Of a stretch of DNA of 5,075 nucleotides, positions 1 through 5,075 are shown piece by piece. Under the pieces are notes generated by a model. That model was not told the DNA's origin and did not search any database. It saw only the letters and a program-made list of their open reading frames with translations. This DNA comes from an uncultured Eubacteriales bacterium (GTDB taxonomy: Bacteria > Bacillota > Clostridia > Lachnospirales > Anaerotignaceae), in contig CABPCX010000155.1 of the NCBI GenBank assembly GCA_902406135.1, positions 1 through 5,075 on the forward strand, read 5' to 3'. A program made the translations under genes and the position numbers. The number at the start of each line of letters is the position of its first letter. Position 1 is the stretch's first letter.

Positions 1-715
1 AACCTTTTGGATTTGTCTCATCGGCTCCGATATTTGCGTGTCTGTCTTTTTTAGCCCCGGAAATATTAAGAGAGCCGTTTATATGCAGTACTTTAAGCCT
101 GTCAAGACCTATGGTTTTATCAAAGTCATCTATTACACTGTCAAAATCATTTATTATATCGTATCCACTGTCATGGACGTGGCAGGTATCAAAACATACT
201 CCCATATATTCCTTTTTGTCTATCAAATCTATGATGGCTTTTATCTCAGAAAAATTTCTTCCTACTTCACTGCCTTTACCGGCCATGGTTTCAAGGCAGA
301 TAAAAATATCCGGTATACCTCTGCCTATAACTTCGTTTATGCCTTCCGCTATCCTCTCAATGCCGTATTCGGCGCTTTTATCGGTAAATGCTCCCGGATG
401 GACAACAAGATATCTGGAGCCAAAGGCTGAAGCCCTTTCTGCCTCTTTAAAAAGAAAATCCTTAGCCAGAGTAAATGTATCTTCTTTGTATGAAGCAAGA
501 TTTATTATATACGGAGCGTGCACAACAATATCTTCTATGCCGTGTTCAGCCATAAAAGCTCTGCCTTCTTCGATTTTTAAATCCGAAAGGGGTTTTCTTA
601 CCGTATTCTGCGGCGCTCCCGTGTAAACCATAAATGTATTGGCACCATAGGAATAGGCCTCTTTTGCGGCGCCCAAAAGTCCGCCTGATATTGAAACGTG
701 TGAACCTATAAGCAT
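1..715 (-). CDS. nfo: Endonuclease IV (deoxyribonuclease IV), 3' end cut off by the window
   Basis: AP endonuclease of base-excision repair: it cuts the backbone 5' of abasic sites and trims blocked 3' ends, using a trinuclear zinc centre in a TIM barrel in the cytoplasm. I translated 238 residues from the ATG at 715; family members are about 275-285 long, so roughly 40-45 C-terminal residues lie beyond base 1. The N-terminus ([12 protein letters not shown]) and YTGAPQNT (31-38) are typical. Expected metal ligands are visible: H66 (VHAPY), H106 (VVHPG), E142 ([12 protein letters not shown]), D176 and H179 (CFDTCH), H211 (HINGS), D224 and H226 (KDRHANIG). The last ligand, a Glu near residue 257, is off the window. 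The AAGGAG at 728-723 lies 7 bases before the ATG and overlaps the stop of the upstream phosphatase gene, implying co-transcription and likely translational coupling. Oddity: HINGSLN where the family usually has HxNDSK or HxNDAK. The plus-strand open frames over this gene are shadows. Confidence 0.95.
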   Translation of the reverse strand, partial: MLIGSHVSISGGLLGAAKEAYSYGANTFMVYTGAPQNTVRKPLSDLKIEEGRAFMAEHGIEDIVVHAPYIINLASYKEDTFTLAKDFLFKEAERASAFGSRYLVVHPGAFTDKSAEYGIERIAEGINEVIGRGIPDIFICLETMAGKGSEVGRNFSEIKAIIDLIDKKEYMGVCFDTCHVHDSGYDIINDFDSVIDDFDKTIGLDRLKVLHINGSLNISGAKKDRHANIGADETNPKG

Positions 716-726
716 TTTATTACTCC

Positions 727-1533
727 TTATTTTATATCTATAAACTTAGGTGTCTTATTTCTGAATGATGCTATTGCTTTAAATCCGGCAGCCTTTACTA
801 TTTCATAGGCATCTTCAAACCTATAGGCTATATCCTCAGGTTTATGAGCATCGGATCCTATGGTTATTATTTCTCCGCCCAGTTCTTTGAACCTTTTAAG
901 TATTTCTAACTGAGGATAGGGACGTCCGTTGCCGTATCTGTATCCTGAAGTGTTCACATCAAGACCTTTGCCTTTATCAGCAATAGTTTTCAGTATTTCA
1001 TCAATTATTTCTCTAAATTCGCTGTAATTGACTTCTTTATCTTCATAGGGCGCATATCTGTTTACATAATCAATGTGTCCGTAAACATTATAGCAGTTAT
1101 GGAGCTTCGCATTTTCAAGTACGCTTTCAAAGTACTTTGTATATGCCTCCTTTTTGCTTAAGCCGTCAAAGAATTTCTTATCCGATACATCTACTCCGTC
1201 TATTACATGGGTTGACCCTATGACAAAATCAAAGGGATTATACTTAGTGAACATATCGGCTTCCATAACTATATGTTTTTGCAGTCCCATCTCAACGCCA
1301 ATCAATACATCTATTTTCTTCATATAAAGAACCTTATACAGATTTATGGCATCGGAATAGTCAGGATAATAGAGGCAGAAGGGCATATTTCTGTCCGGAA
1401 AGTCTATGTCCATATGGTCCGTAAACATTATTTCCTTAAGGCCCAAAGATACCGCTTTGTCTATCATATCAGTCATTTCGGCTGTAGAGTCTGATGAAAA
1501 TTTTGTATGCAGATGATAATCCGAGTAAATCAT
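727..1533 (-). CDS. hisK: PHP-family histidinol-phosphatase (HisJ/HisK type)
   Basis: Predicted metal-dependent phosphatase of the PHP superfamily, probably removing phosphate from L-histidinol phosphate, the penultimate part of histidine synthesis; cytoplasmic. It has 268 residues, usual for the HisJ/HisK type. PHP motifs appear in order: HLH (H7, H9) with D15 in SSDS, TDHMD (D39, H40), GVEMG (E81), GSTHVID (H109), [10 protein letters not shown] (H153) and [10 protein letters not shown] (D228, H230); [10 protein letters not shown] (192-201) is typical of the phosphatase branch. I chose the ATG at 1533 because AGGAGG stands 7 bases before it and the protein then begins [10 protein letters not shown]; an in-frame TTG at 1557 would add eight residues but places the ribosome site inside the gene. 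It is first in a leftward unit with nfo, 11 bases downstream, and is driven from the divergent region shared with pgk. No other histidine genes are visible, so another phosphoester substrate is possible. The symbol hisJ is also used for this family. Confidence 0.88.
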   Translation of the reverse strand: MIYSDYHLHTKFSSDSTAEMTDMIDKAVSLGLKEIMFTDHMDIDFPDRNMPFCLYYPDYSDAINLYKVLYMKKIDVLIGVEMGLQKHIVMEADMFTKYNPFDFVIGSTHVIDGVDVSDKKFFDGLSKKEAYTKYFESVLENAKLHNCYNVYGHIDYVNRYAPYEDKEVNYSEFREIIDEILKTIADKGKGLDVNTSGYRYGNGRPYPQLEILKRFKELGGEIITIGSDAHKPEDIAYRFEDAYEIVKAAGFKAIASFRNKTPKFIDIK

Positions 1534-1540
1534 ATTAAAT

Positions 1541-1546
1541 CCTCCT
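1541..1546 (-). promoter_or_regulatory. Ribosome binding site that fixes the hisK start
   Basis: Read on the minus strand, AGGAGG followed by a 7-base spacer leads to the ATG at 1533-1531. This is a full match to the anti-Shine-Dalgarno core at an ideal distance. It rules against the in-frame TTG at 1557, which lies upstream of the site and has no purine-rich site of similar quality before it. Confidence 0.9.
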
Positions 1547-1573
1547 GAATTCAACAAATCATAAATATTAATT

Positions 1574-1603
1574 AGTATACCACACGTTGAAAAATATTAC
1601 CAA
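1574..1603 (-). promoter_or_regulatory. Leftward sigma-A promoter for hisK-nfo (extended -10)
   Basis: On the minus strand the -10 is TATACT (1579-1574), five of six consensus bases, directly preceded by TGG, which gives the TGn extended -10 element. The best -35 is TTGGTA (1603-1598) with an 18-base spacer, four of six bases. The predicted start is near 1567, leaving a leader of about 34 bases before the hisK ATG at 1533. The -35 lies inside the spacer of the rightward pgk promoter, so the two promoters occupy the same DNA. Seen by inspection only. Confidence 0.65.
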
Positions 1604-1605
1604 CG
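1585..1605. repeat. Imperfect 21-bp palindrome over both -35 elements
   Basis: CGTTG at 1585-1589 and CAACG at 1601-1605 form a 5-bp perfect dyad with 11 bases between, and two further inner pairs match (1592 with 1598, 1593 with 1597), so 7 of 10 pairs agree around centre 1595. Each arm contains the TTG of one of the two divergent -35 hexamers. It could be an operator controlling both directions, or simply the outcome of two facing -35 sequences; the sequence alone cannot decide. Confidence 0.35.
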
Positions 1606-1615
1606 GTAGTATAAT
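1587..1615 (+). promoter_or_regulatory. Rightward sigma-A promoter for pgk-tpiA-gpmI
   Basis: TTGAAA at 1587-1592 (five of six consensus bases), a 17-base spacer, then a perfect TATAAT at 1610-1615. The predicted transcription start is near 1622, giving a leader of about 89 bases before the pgk ATG. The near-consensus elements and optimal spacing fit the high expression expected of glycolytic genes. There is no gene between it and pgk, so pgk is the first gene of the transcript. Confidence 0.8.
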
Positions 1616-1624
1616 AAAAATTAG

Positions 1625-1657
1625 TTAATTCAAATACTGAAACATATTTTGAATTAA
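1625..1657 (+). repeat. Perfect 10-bp inverted repeat in the pgk leader (hairpin or operator)
   Basis: TTAATTCAAA at 1625-1634 is exactly complementary in reverse to TTTGAATTAA at 1648-1657, with a 13-base spacer centred at 1641. It begins about three bases after the predicted pgk transcription start. In RNA it would make an A/U-rich stem-loop at the very 5' end, which may protect the message; in DNA it would be well placed as a roadblock operator. It has no following U-run and only two C-G pairs-worth of stability, so it is not a convincing terminator. It does not match the Rex consensus (TTGTTAA, four bases, TTAACAA) as I know it. Confidence 0.55.
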
Positions 1658-1695
1658 ATTGGGCATCATTTATTTAAGTCATGTAAATTATTCTC

Positions 1696-1705
1696 AAAGG
1701 AGGAG
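1696..1705 (+). promoter_or_regulatory. Strong ribosome binding site for pgk
   Basis: AAAGGAGGAG contains GGAGG at 1699-1703, 7 bases before the ATG at 1711. It supports this ATG as the true start and so supports the reading that the Pgk N-terminus is genuinely short: the bases immediately upstream do not encode the missing residues in this frame, where a TAA lies at 1684-1686. Confidence 0.9.
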
Positions 1706-1710
1706 TTGGA

Positions 1711-2874
1711 ATGCTGAATAAAAAAACAGTCCTTGTTAGGTGTGACTTTAATGTTCCTGTAAAAGACGGTGTCATAACTGATGAAAACCGTATTACAGCT
1801 TCTTTACCCACAATAAAGAAACTTATCGATGAAGGCGCAAAAGTTATCCTTTGCTCTCATATGGGAAAACCTAAAGGAGAAGTTAAACCTGAACTCTCTC
1901 TTGCTCCCGTAGCAGTAAGACTTTCTGAAAAACTTGGCCTTGATGTAAAATTCGCCAAAGATGACAATGTTGTAGGCGAAAACGCAAAAGCCGCTGTAGC
2001 TGCAATGAAAGACGGTGAGGTCGTTCTTCTTGAAAATACACGTTATCGTAAAGAAGAAACCAAAAACGAGGATAATTTCAGTAAAGAACTTGCTTCTTTA
2101 GCTGATATTTATGTTGATGATGCCTTTGGTTCTTCACACAGAGCACACTGCTCAACAGTTGGTGTAACAAAATATGTTGAAGAATCTGCTGTAGGTTATC
2201 TTATGGAGAAAGAAATAGAATATCTTGGCAACGCTCTTGAAAATCCTGTAAGACCCTTTGCGGCTGTACTTGGCGGAGCAAAAGTAAGTGACAAGATAAA
2301 CGTAATAAATAATCTTCTTGAAAAAGTTGATATTCTTATTATCGGCGGAGGAATGGCCTACACATTTATAAAAGCCCTTGGCGGAAATGTTGGAGATTCA
2401 CTCCTTGAAGAAGATAAGGTAGAATACGCTAAAGAAATGATAGCTAAGGCTTCACAGAAGGGCGTAAAATTCCTTCTCCCCATAGATACAGTTGTTGTAA
2501 AAGAATTTAAAAATGATGCTATCAGCGATATAGTTCCCACAGGTCTCATACCTGACGGCTGGATGGGCGTTGATATCGGTCCTGAAACAAGAAAATTATT
2601 CTGTGACGCTCTTAGAAACGCTAAAACTGTTGTTTGGAACGGTCCCATGGGCGTATTTGAATTTTCAAACTTTGCTAAGGGCACAGAGGCCATTGCCAAA
2701 GTTATGGCAGAAATCGACGGTACTACCATAATCGGCGGCGGAGACTCTGCTGCGGCTGTAAACCAGCTTGGATACGGCGATAAAATGAGCCATATCTCAA
2801 CAGGCGGCGGTGCTTCTCTTGAATTCCTTGAAGGAAAAGAGCTCCCCGGTGTTGCGGCTGTGCAGGACAAATGA
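1711..2874 (+). CDS. pgk: Phosphoglycerate kinase, with a short N-terminus
   Basis: Glycolytic kinase that moves the acyl phosphate of 1,3-bisphosphoglycerate to ADP, yielding 3-phosphoglycerate and ATP; monomeric, two-domain, cytoplasmic. It has 387 residues against the usual 394-397. Visible motifs: the PGK signature [10 protein letters not shown] (7-16), ENRI with R27, [10 protein letters not shown] in the basic patch, [35 protein letters not shown] with K191, [16 protein letters not shown] (310-317, E317 nucleotide ligand), GGGDSAAAV (342-350) and [19 protein letters not shown]. The domain order is complete to the C-terminus. Oddity: MLNKKT runs straight into [10 protein letters not shown], whereas relatives have about ten residues of the form VxDxDVxGKR in between; the length deficit agrees with this single gap. 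All recognised substrate and ATP residues remain, so activity is plausible. It is the first gene of the operon and is followed 13 bases later by tpiA. Confidence 0.97.
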   Translation: MLNKKTVLVRCDFNVPVKDGVITDENRITASLPTIKKLIDEGAKVILCSHMGKPKGEVKPELSLAPVAVRLSEKLGLDVKFAKDDNVVGENAKAAVAAMKDGEVVLLENTRYRKEETKNEDNFSKELASLADIYVDDAFGSSHRAHCSTVGVTKYVEESAVGYLMEKEIEYLGNALENPVRPFAAVLGGAKVSDKINVINNLLEKVDILIIGGGMAYTFIKALGGNVGDSLLEEDKVEYAKEMIAKASQKGVKFLLPIDTVVVKEFKNDAISDIVPTGLIPDGWMGVDIGPETRKLFCDALRNAKTVVWNGPMGVFEFSNFAKGTEAIAKVMAEIDGTTIIGGGDSAAAVNQLGYGDKMSHISTGGGASLEFLEGKELPGVAAVQDK

Positions 2875-2887
2875 GGAGGAAACATAA

Positions 2888-3631
2888 ATGAGAAAGAAAA
2901 TCGTTGCAGGAAACTGGAAAATGAATAAAACTCCTTCCGAAGCTGTAAAGCTTGCTGAGATGCTTAAACAGTATGTGGATACAGATAAGGTGGATGTAGT
3001 TTTCTGTGTTCCTGCCATAGATATTATACCGGTAGGAAATGTTATCAAGGGTACAAATATAGCTCTTGGTGCTGAAAATATGTATTTTGAAGAAAGTGGA
3101 GCCTATACAGGAGAAATTTCACCTGCAATGCTTGTAGACGCAGGAGTAAAATACGTTATTCTTGGCCATTCAGAAAGAAGACAGTATTTTGCCGAAACAG
3201 ATGAAACTGTAAACAAGAAAGTTAAAAAAGCCCTTGAGCATGGTCTTACACCTATTATGTGCTGTGGAGAGACCCTTGAGCAGCGTGAGCAGGGCATAAC
3301 AATAGACTTTGTCAGAATGCAGATAAAATGCGGCTTAAACGGTTTAACTGCTGATGAGGCTGTAAAGGTTGTTATCGCTTATGAACCCATATGGGCCATC
3401 GGAACAGGCAAGACTGCCACAAGCGAGGAAGCTGAAGAAGTCTGCTGCGCTATAAGAGGCGTAATAAGAGAAATGTACGGCGACGAAGCTGCCGAAAATA
3501 TAAGAATACAGTATGGCGGAAGGGTTAACGGCAAAAATGCCGCTAAACTTTTTGCTATGAAAGATATTGACGGCGGTCTTGTAGGCGGAGCTTCACTTAA
3601 AGAAGAATTTAAAGATATAGTAAACTATTGA
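2888..3631 (+). CDS. tpiA: Triosephosphate isomerase
   Basis: Interconverts dihydroxyacetone phosphate and glyceraldehyde 3-phosphate; a homodimeric TIM barrel in the cytoplasm. Its 247 residues match the family length of about 250. Catalytic residues are in place: N9 and K11 in GNWKMNK, H94 in ILGHSERR, E166 in [11 protein letters not shown] (165-174), whose following residues form the mobile loop 6. The phosphate-grip motifs are YGGR (209-212) and GGLVGGASL (229-237). Oddity: position 212 is Arg (codon AGG) where the family has an almost invariant Ser, YGGS; CCGE (125-128) replaces the common CVGE or CIGE. The ribosome site GGAGGA overlaps and follows the pgk TGA (2872-2874), so translation is probably coupled to pgk. 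The gap to gpmI is 25 bases and contains no terminator. Confidence 0.97.
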   Translation: MRKKIVAGNWKMNKTPSEAVKLAEMLKQYVDTDKVDVVFCVPAIDIIPVGNVIKGTNIALGAENMYFEESGAYTGEISPAMLVDAGVKYVILGHSERRQYFAETDETVNKKVKKALEHGLTPIMCCGETLEQREQGITIDFVRMQIKCGLNGLTADEAVKVVIAYEPIWAIGTGKTATSEEAEEVCCAIRGVIREMYGDEAAENIRIQYGGRVNGKNAAKLFAMKDIDGGLVGGASLKEEFKDIVNY

Positions 3632-3640
3632 TATACTCCA

Positions 3641-3646
3641 AAGGAG
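3641..3646 (+). promoter_or_regulatory. Ribosome binding site for gpmI, with a nearby decoy ATG
   Basis: AAGGAG lies 10 bases before the gpmI ATG at 3657. Another ATG at 3650-3652 is only 3 bases from the site and opens a four-codon frame (MLNE, stop at 3662-3664) that ends just inside gpmI. The spacing and conserved N-terminus favour 3657 as the real start. Confidence 0.8.
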
Positions 3647-3656
3647 AAAATGTTAA

Positions 3657-5075
3657 ATGAGTAAAAAACCAACGGTTTTAATGATTTTAGACGGATATGG
3701 AATCAATGAAAGGGCAGAAGGAAACGCTATTAAAATAGCAAAAACTCCGGTAATGGACCTGCTCTATAAAAAGTATCCTCATTCAAAGGGCTATGCCAGC
3801 GGTCTGGATGTTGGACTTCCAAAGGGACAGATGGGCAATTCAGAGGTAGGCCACCTTAATATAGGAGCCGGAAGGATAGTTTATCAGGAATTAACAAGGA
3901 TATCAAAAGCCATAGAAGATGGTGATTTCTTTAAAAATCCTGATTTGACTGCCGCTATGGAAAACTGTATAAAAAACAATTCCTCGCTTCATATTATGGG
4001 ACTGCTTTCTGACGGCGGAGTTCACAGCCATAATACCCATTTATACGCTCTTATAAAAATGGCAAAGGAAAACGGAATAAAAAATGTTTATATTCATGCT
4101 TTCCTTGACGGAAGAGATACTCCTCCCACATCAGGAAAAGAATATCTCAAAGAGCTTGAAGAAGAAATAAGAAATATTGGCGCAGGAAAAATAGCAACTA
4201 TATCCGGCAGATATTATGCTATGGACAGGGACAAAAGATGGGACAGAATAGAAAAGGCTTATGATGCGATGATGGAAGGATTCGGAAATAAAGCCGTAAG
4301 TTCTGAAGAATGTATAGATAATTCCTATGCCGCCGGTGTCAATGATGAGTTTGTCGTTCCTACGGTGATTGTCGATGAAAACGGTCAGCCTGTAGGAAAA
4401 ATTGAGGAAAATGATTCTGTTATCTTCTTCAATTTCAGACCTGACAGAGCAAGACAGATAACAAGAGCCATCGTAGATGAAAGCTTTGACGGATTTGAAC
4501 GCAAAAAGGTACTGAAGAATGTTTTCTTTGTATGCTTTACACGTTACGATGATACTCTTCCAAACGTACACATAGCTTTTAAGCCGCAGGTGCTTAATAA
4601 TACTCTTGGCGAGTATATTTCATCTCTTGGCTTAAAACAGCTCAGAACAGCCGAAACGGAAAAATATGCGCACGTTACGTTTTTCTTTAACGGAGGAGTT
4701 GAAGAGCCTAATCCGGGCGAAGACAGAATACTCGTACCTTCACCTAAGGTTGCTACCTATGACCTTAAGCCTGAAATGAGTGCTGTTGAGGTCTGCGATG
4801 TTCTTGTGGAAAATATATTATCCAATAAATATGACCTTATAATAGTGAATTTTGCAAATTCCGATATGGTTGGACACACAGGAGTGATTGAAGCAGCTGT
4901 CAAAGCAGTAGAAACAGTTGACGAATGTGTAGGAAGAGCAGTTGATGCTCTTATCGAAGTGGGCGGCCAGATGATAATATGCGCTGACCACGGAAACAGC
5001 GACCAGATGATAGATTATGAGACAGGTGAGCCTATGACAGCTCATACAACTAATCCTGTACCGCTCATTCTGGTC
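3657..5075 (+). CDS. gpmI: 2,3-bisphosphoglycerate-independent phosphoglycerate mutase, 3' end cut off by the window
   Basis: Converts 3-phosphoglycerate to 2-phosphoglycerate through a phosphoserine intermediate with two Mn2+ ions; monomeric cytoplasmic enzyme of the alkaline phosphatase superfamily. The frame is open from 3657 to the right edge, 473 codons; the family is about 510 residues, so some 35-40 C-terminal residues are missing. Residues line up with the known bacterial enzyme almost number for number: D12 (ILDGYG), phosphorylated S62 ([10 protein letters not shown]), H123 (SDGGVHSH), D151 to D154 (DGRD), R185 ([10 protein letters not shown]), R261 and R264 (FRPDR), K336 ([11 protein letters not shown]), D403 and H407 (NSDMVGH), D444 and H445 (ADHGNSD) and H463 (TAHTTNPVP). 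The start gives [13 protein letters not shown], typical for the family. It is third in the operon after pgk and tpiA; eno may follow, but that lies outside the window. Confidence 0.97.
   Translation, partial: MSKKPTVLMILDGYGINERAEGNAIKIAKTPVMDLLYKKYPHSKGYASGLDVGLPKGQMGNSEVGHLNIGAGRIVYQELTRISKAIEDGDFFKNPDLTAAMENCIKNNSSLHIMGLLSDGGVHSHNTHLYALIKMAKENGIKNVYIHAFLDGRDTPPTSGKEYLKELEEEIRNIGAGKIATISGRYYAMDRDKRWDRIEKAYDAMMEGFGNKAVSSEECIDNSYAAGVNDEFVVPTVIVDENGQPVGKIEENDSVIFFNFRPDRARQITRAIVDESFDGFERKKVLKNVFFVCFTRYDDTLPNVHIAFKPQVLNNTLGEYISSLGLKQLRTAETEKYAHVTFFFNGGVEEPNPGEDRILVPSPKVATYDLKPEMSAVEVCDVLVENILSNKYDLIIVNFANSDMVGHTGVIEAAVKAVETVDECVGRAVDALIEVGGQMIICADHGNSDQMIDYETGEPMTAHTTNPVPLILV

Noticed and set aside
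38..626. Two long plus-strand open frames at 38-430 and 111-626
   Set aside because: They run antisense to nfo, whose minus-strand translation shows the endonuclease IV metal ligands in order. Neither plus-strand protein resembles a known family.
1534..1557. Upstream TTG start for hisK at 1557
   Set aside because: AGGAGG sits between this TTG and the ATG at 1533 at ideal spacing for the ATG, and the family N-terminus begins close to the HLH motif.
1625..1657. The leader inverted repeat as an intrinsic terminator
   Set aside because: The stem is nearly all A/U, the loop is 13 bases, and no U-run follows; the bases after it are AATTGGGC.
1681..1686. ATG-TAA start-stop element in the pgk leader
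   Set aside because: It has no ribosome site in front of it, and a six-base match is expected by chance in A/T-rich DNA.
1622..1710. A riboswitch or T-box in the pgk leader
   Set aside because: The leader is only about 89 bases, has one A/U-rich hairpin, and shows no T-box motif, terminator-antiterminator pair or known aptamer core.
2358..2885. A 175-codon minus-strand frame opposite pgk
   Set aside because: It mirrors the conserved C-terminal half of Pgk; its Pro/Ser-rich composition is the usual shadow of Gly-rich coding DNA, and no promoter or ribosome site stands out.
2871..2891. Six-codon frame (MRRKHK) spanning the pgk stop and tpiA start
   Set aside because: It is a by-product of the ribosome site and the two overlapping ATGA-like stretches; it has no ribosome site of its own.
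3632..3656. A terminator or promoter between tpiA and gpmI
   Set aside because: The 25-base gap has no inverted repeat or -35/-10 pair; it holds only the gpmI ribosome site.
3650..3664. Four-codon frame (MLNE) overlapping the gpmI start as a possible leader peptide
   Set aside because: Only 3 bases separate it from AAGGAG, too close for good initiation, and it is too short to carry a signal; most likely chance.
4131..4571. A 146-codon minus-strand frame opposite gpmI, and a similar one at 4818-5045
   Set aside because: Both lie fully inside gpmI, which is open and carries its catalytic residues at the expected numbers; the antisense proteins show no motif.

Overview
The window looks like chromosomal DNA of a low-GC Firmicute, most likely class Clostridia and possibly Lachnospiraceae-like. 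The reasons are strong AGGAGG-type ribosome binding sites, A/T-ending codons with frequent AGA and ATA, clostridial-style protein motifs, and a pgk-tpiA-gpmI glycolytic cluster. The placement is inferred from gene content and codon use; no search was run. Five protein genes fill almost the whole window, and no gene-free stretch exceeds about 180 bases.

Left part (1-1533, minus strand): a two-gene unit transcribed leftward. The first gene encodes a PHP-family histidinol-phosphatase (727-1533). Eleven bases later comes nfo, endonuclease IV for abasic-site DNA repair (715 down to base 1), which runs off the left edge. The nfo ribosome binding site overlaps the stop codon of the phosphatase gene, so the two are probably co-transcribed and coupled.

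Centre (1534-1710): a divergent control region. A near-consensus rightward promoter (TTGAAA, 17 bases, TATAAT) and a leftward extended -10 promoter (TTGGTA, 18 bases, TGG then TATACT) are interleaved, each -35 lying inside the spacer of the other. An imperfect 21-bp palindrome sits on the shared -35 region. A perfect 10-bp inverted repeat with a 13-nt spacer starts at about +3 of the pgk transcript.

Right part (1711-5075, plus strand): the lower-glycolysis operon pgk, tpiA, gpmI with gaps of 13 and 25 bases, each gene with its own ribosome binding site. Phosphoglycerate kinase turns 1,3-bisphosphoglycerate into 3-phosphoglycerate with ATP gain. Triosephosphate isomerase feeds dihydroxyacetone phosphate into the same line. 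Cofactor-independent phosphoglycerate mutase makes 2-phosphoglycerate. gpmI is cut off by the right edge. No gap gene lies in front of pgk, which is the promoter-proximal gene here.

I see no mobile element, CRISPR array, RNA gene or new multigene system; this is mostly core housekeeping DNA. The points worth a second look are an apparent ten-residue internal loss near the N-terminus of Pgk, an Arg in place of the usual Ser in the phosphate-binding YGGS loop of TpiA, a changed NDSK-type motif in Nfo, and the interleaved divergent promoters with the leader inverted repeat.
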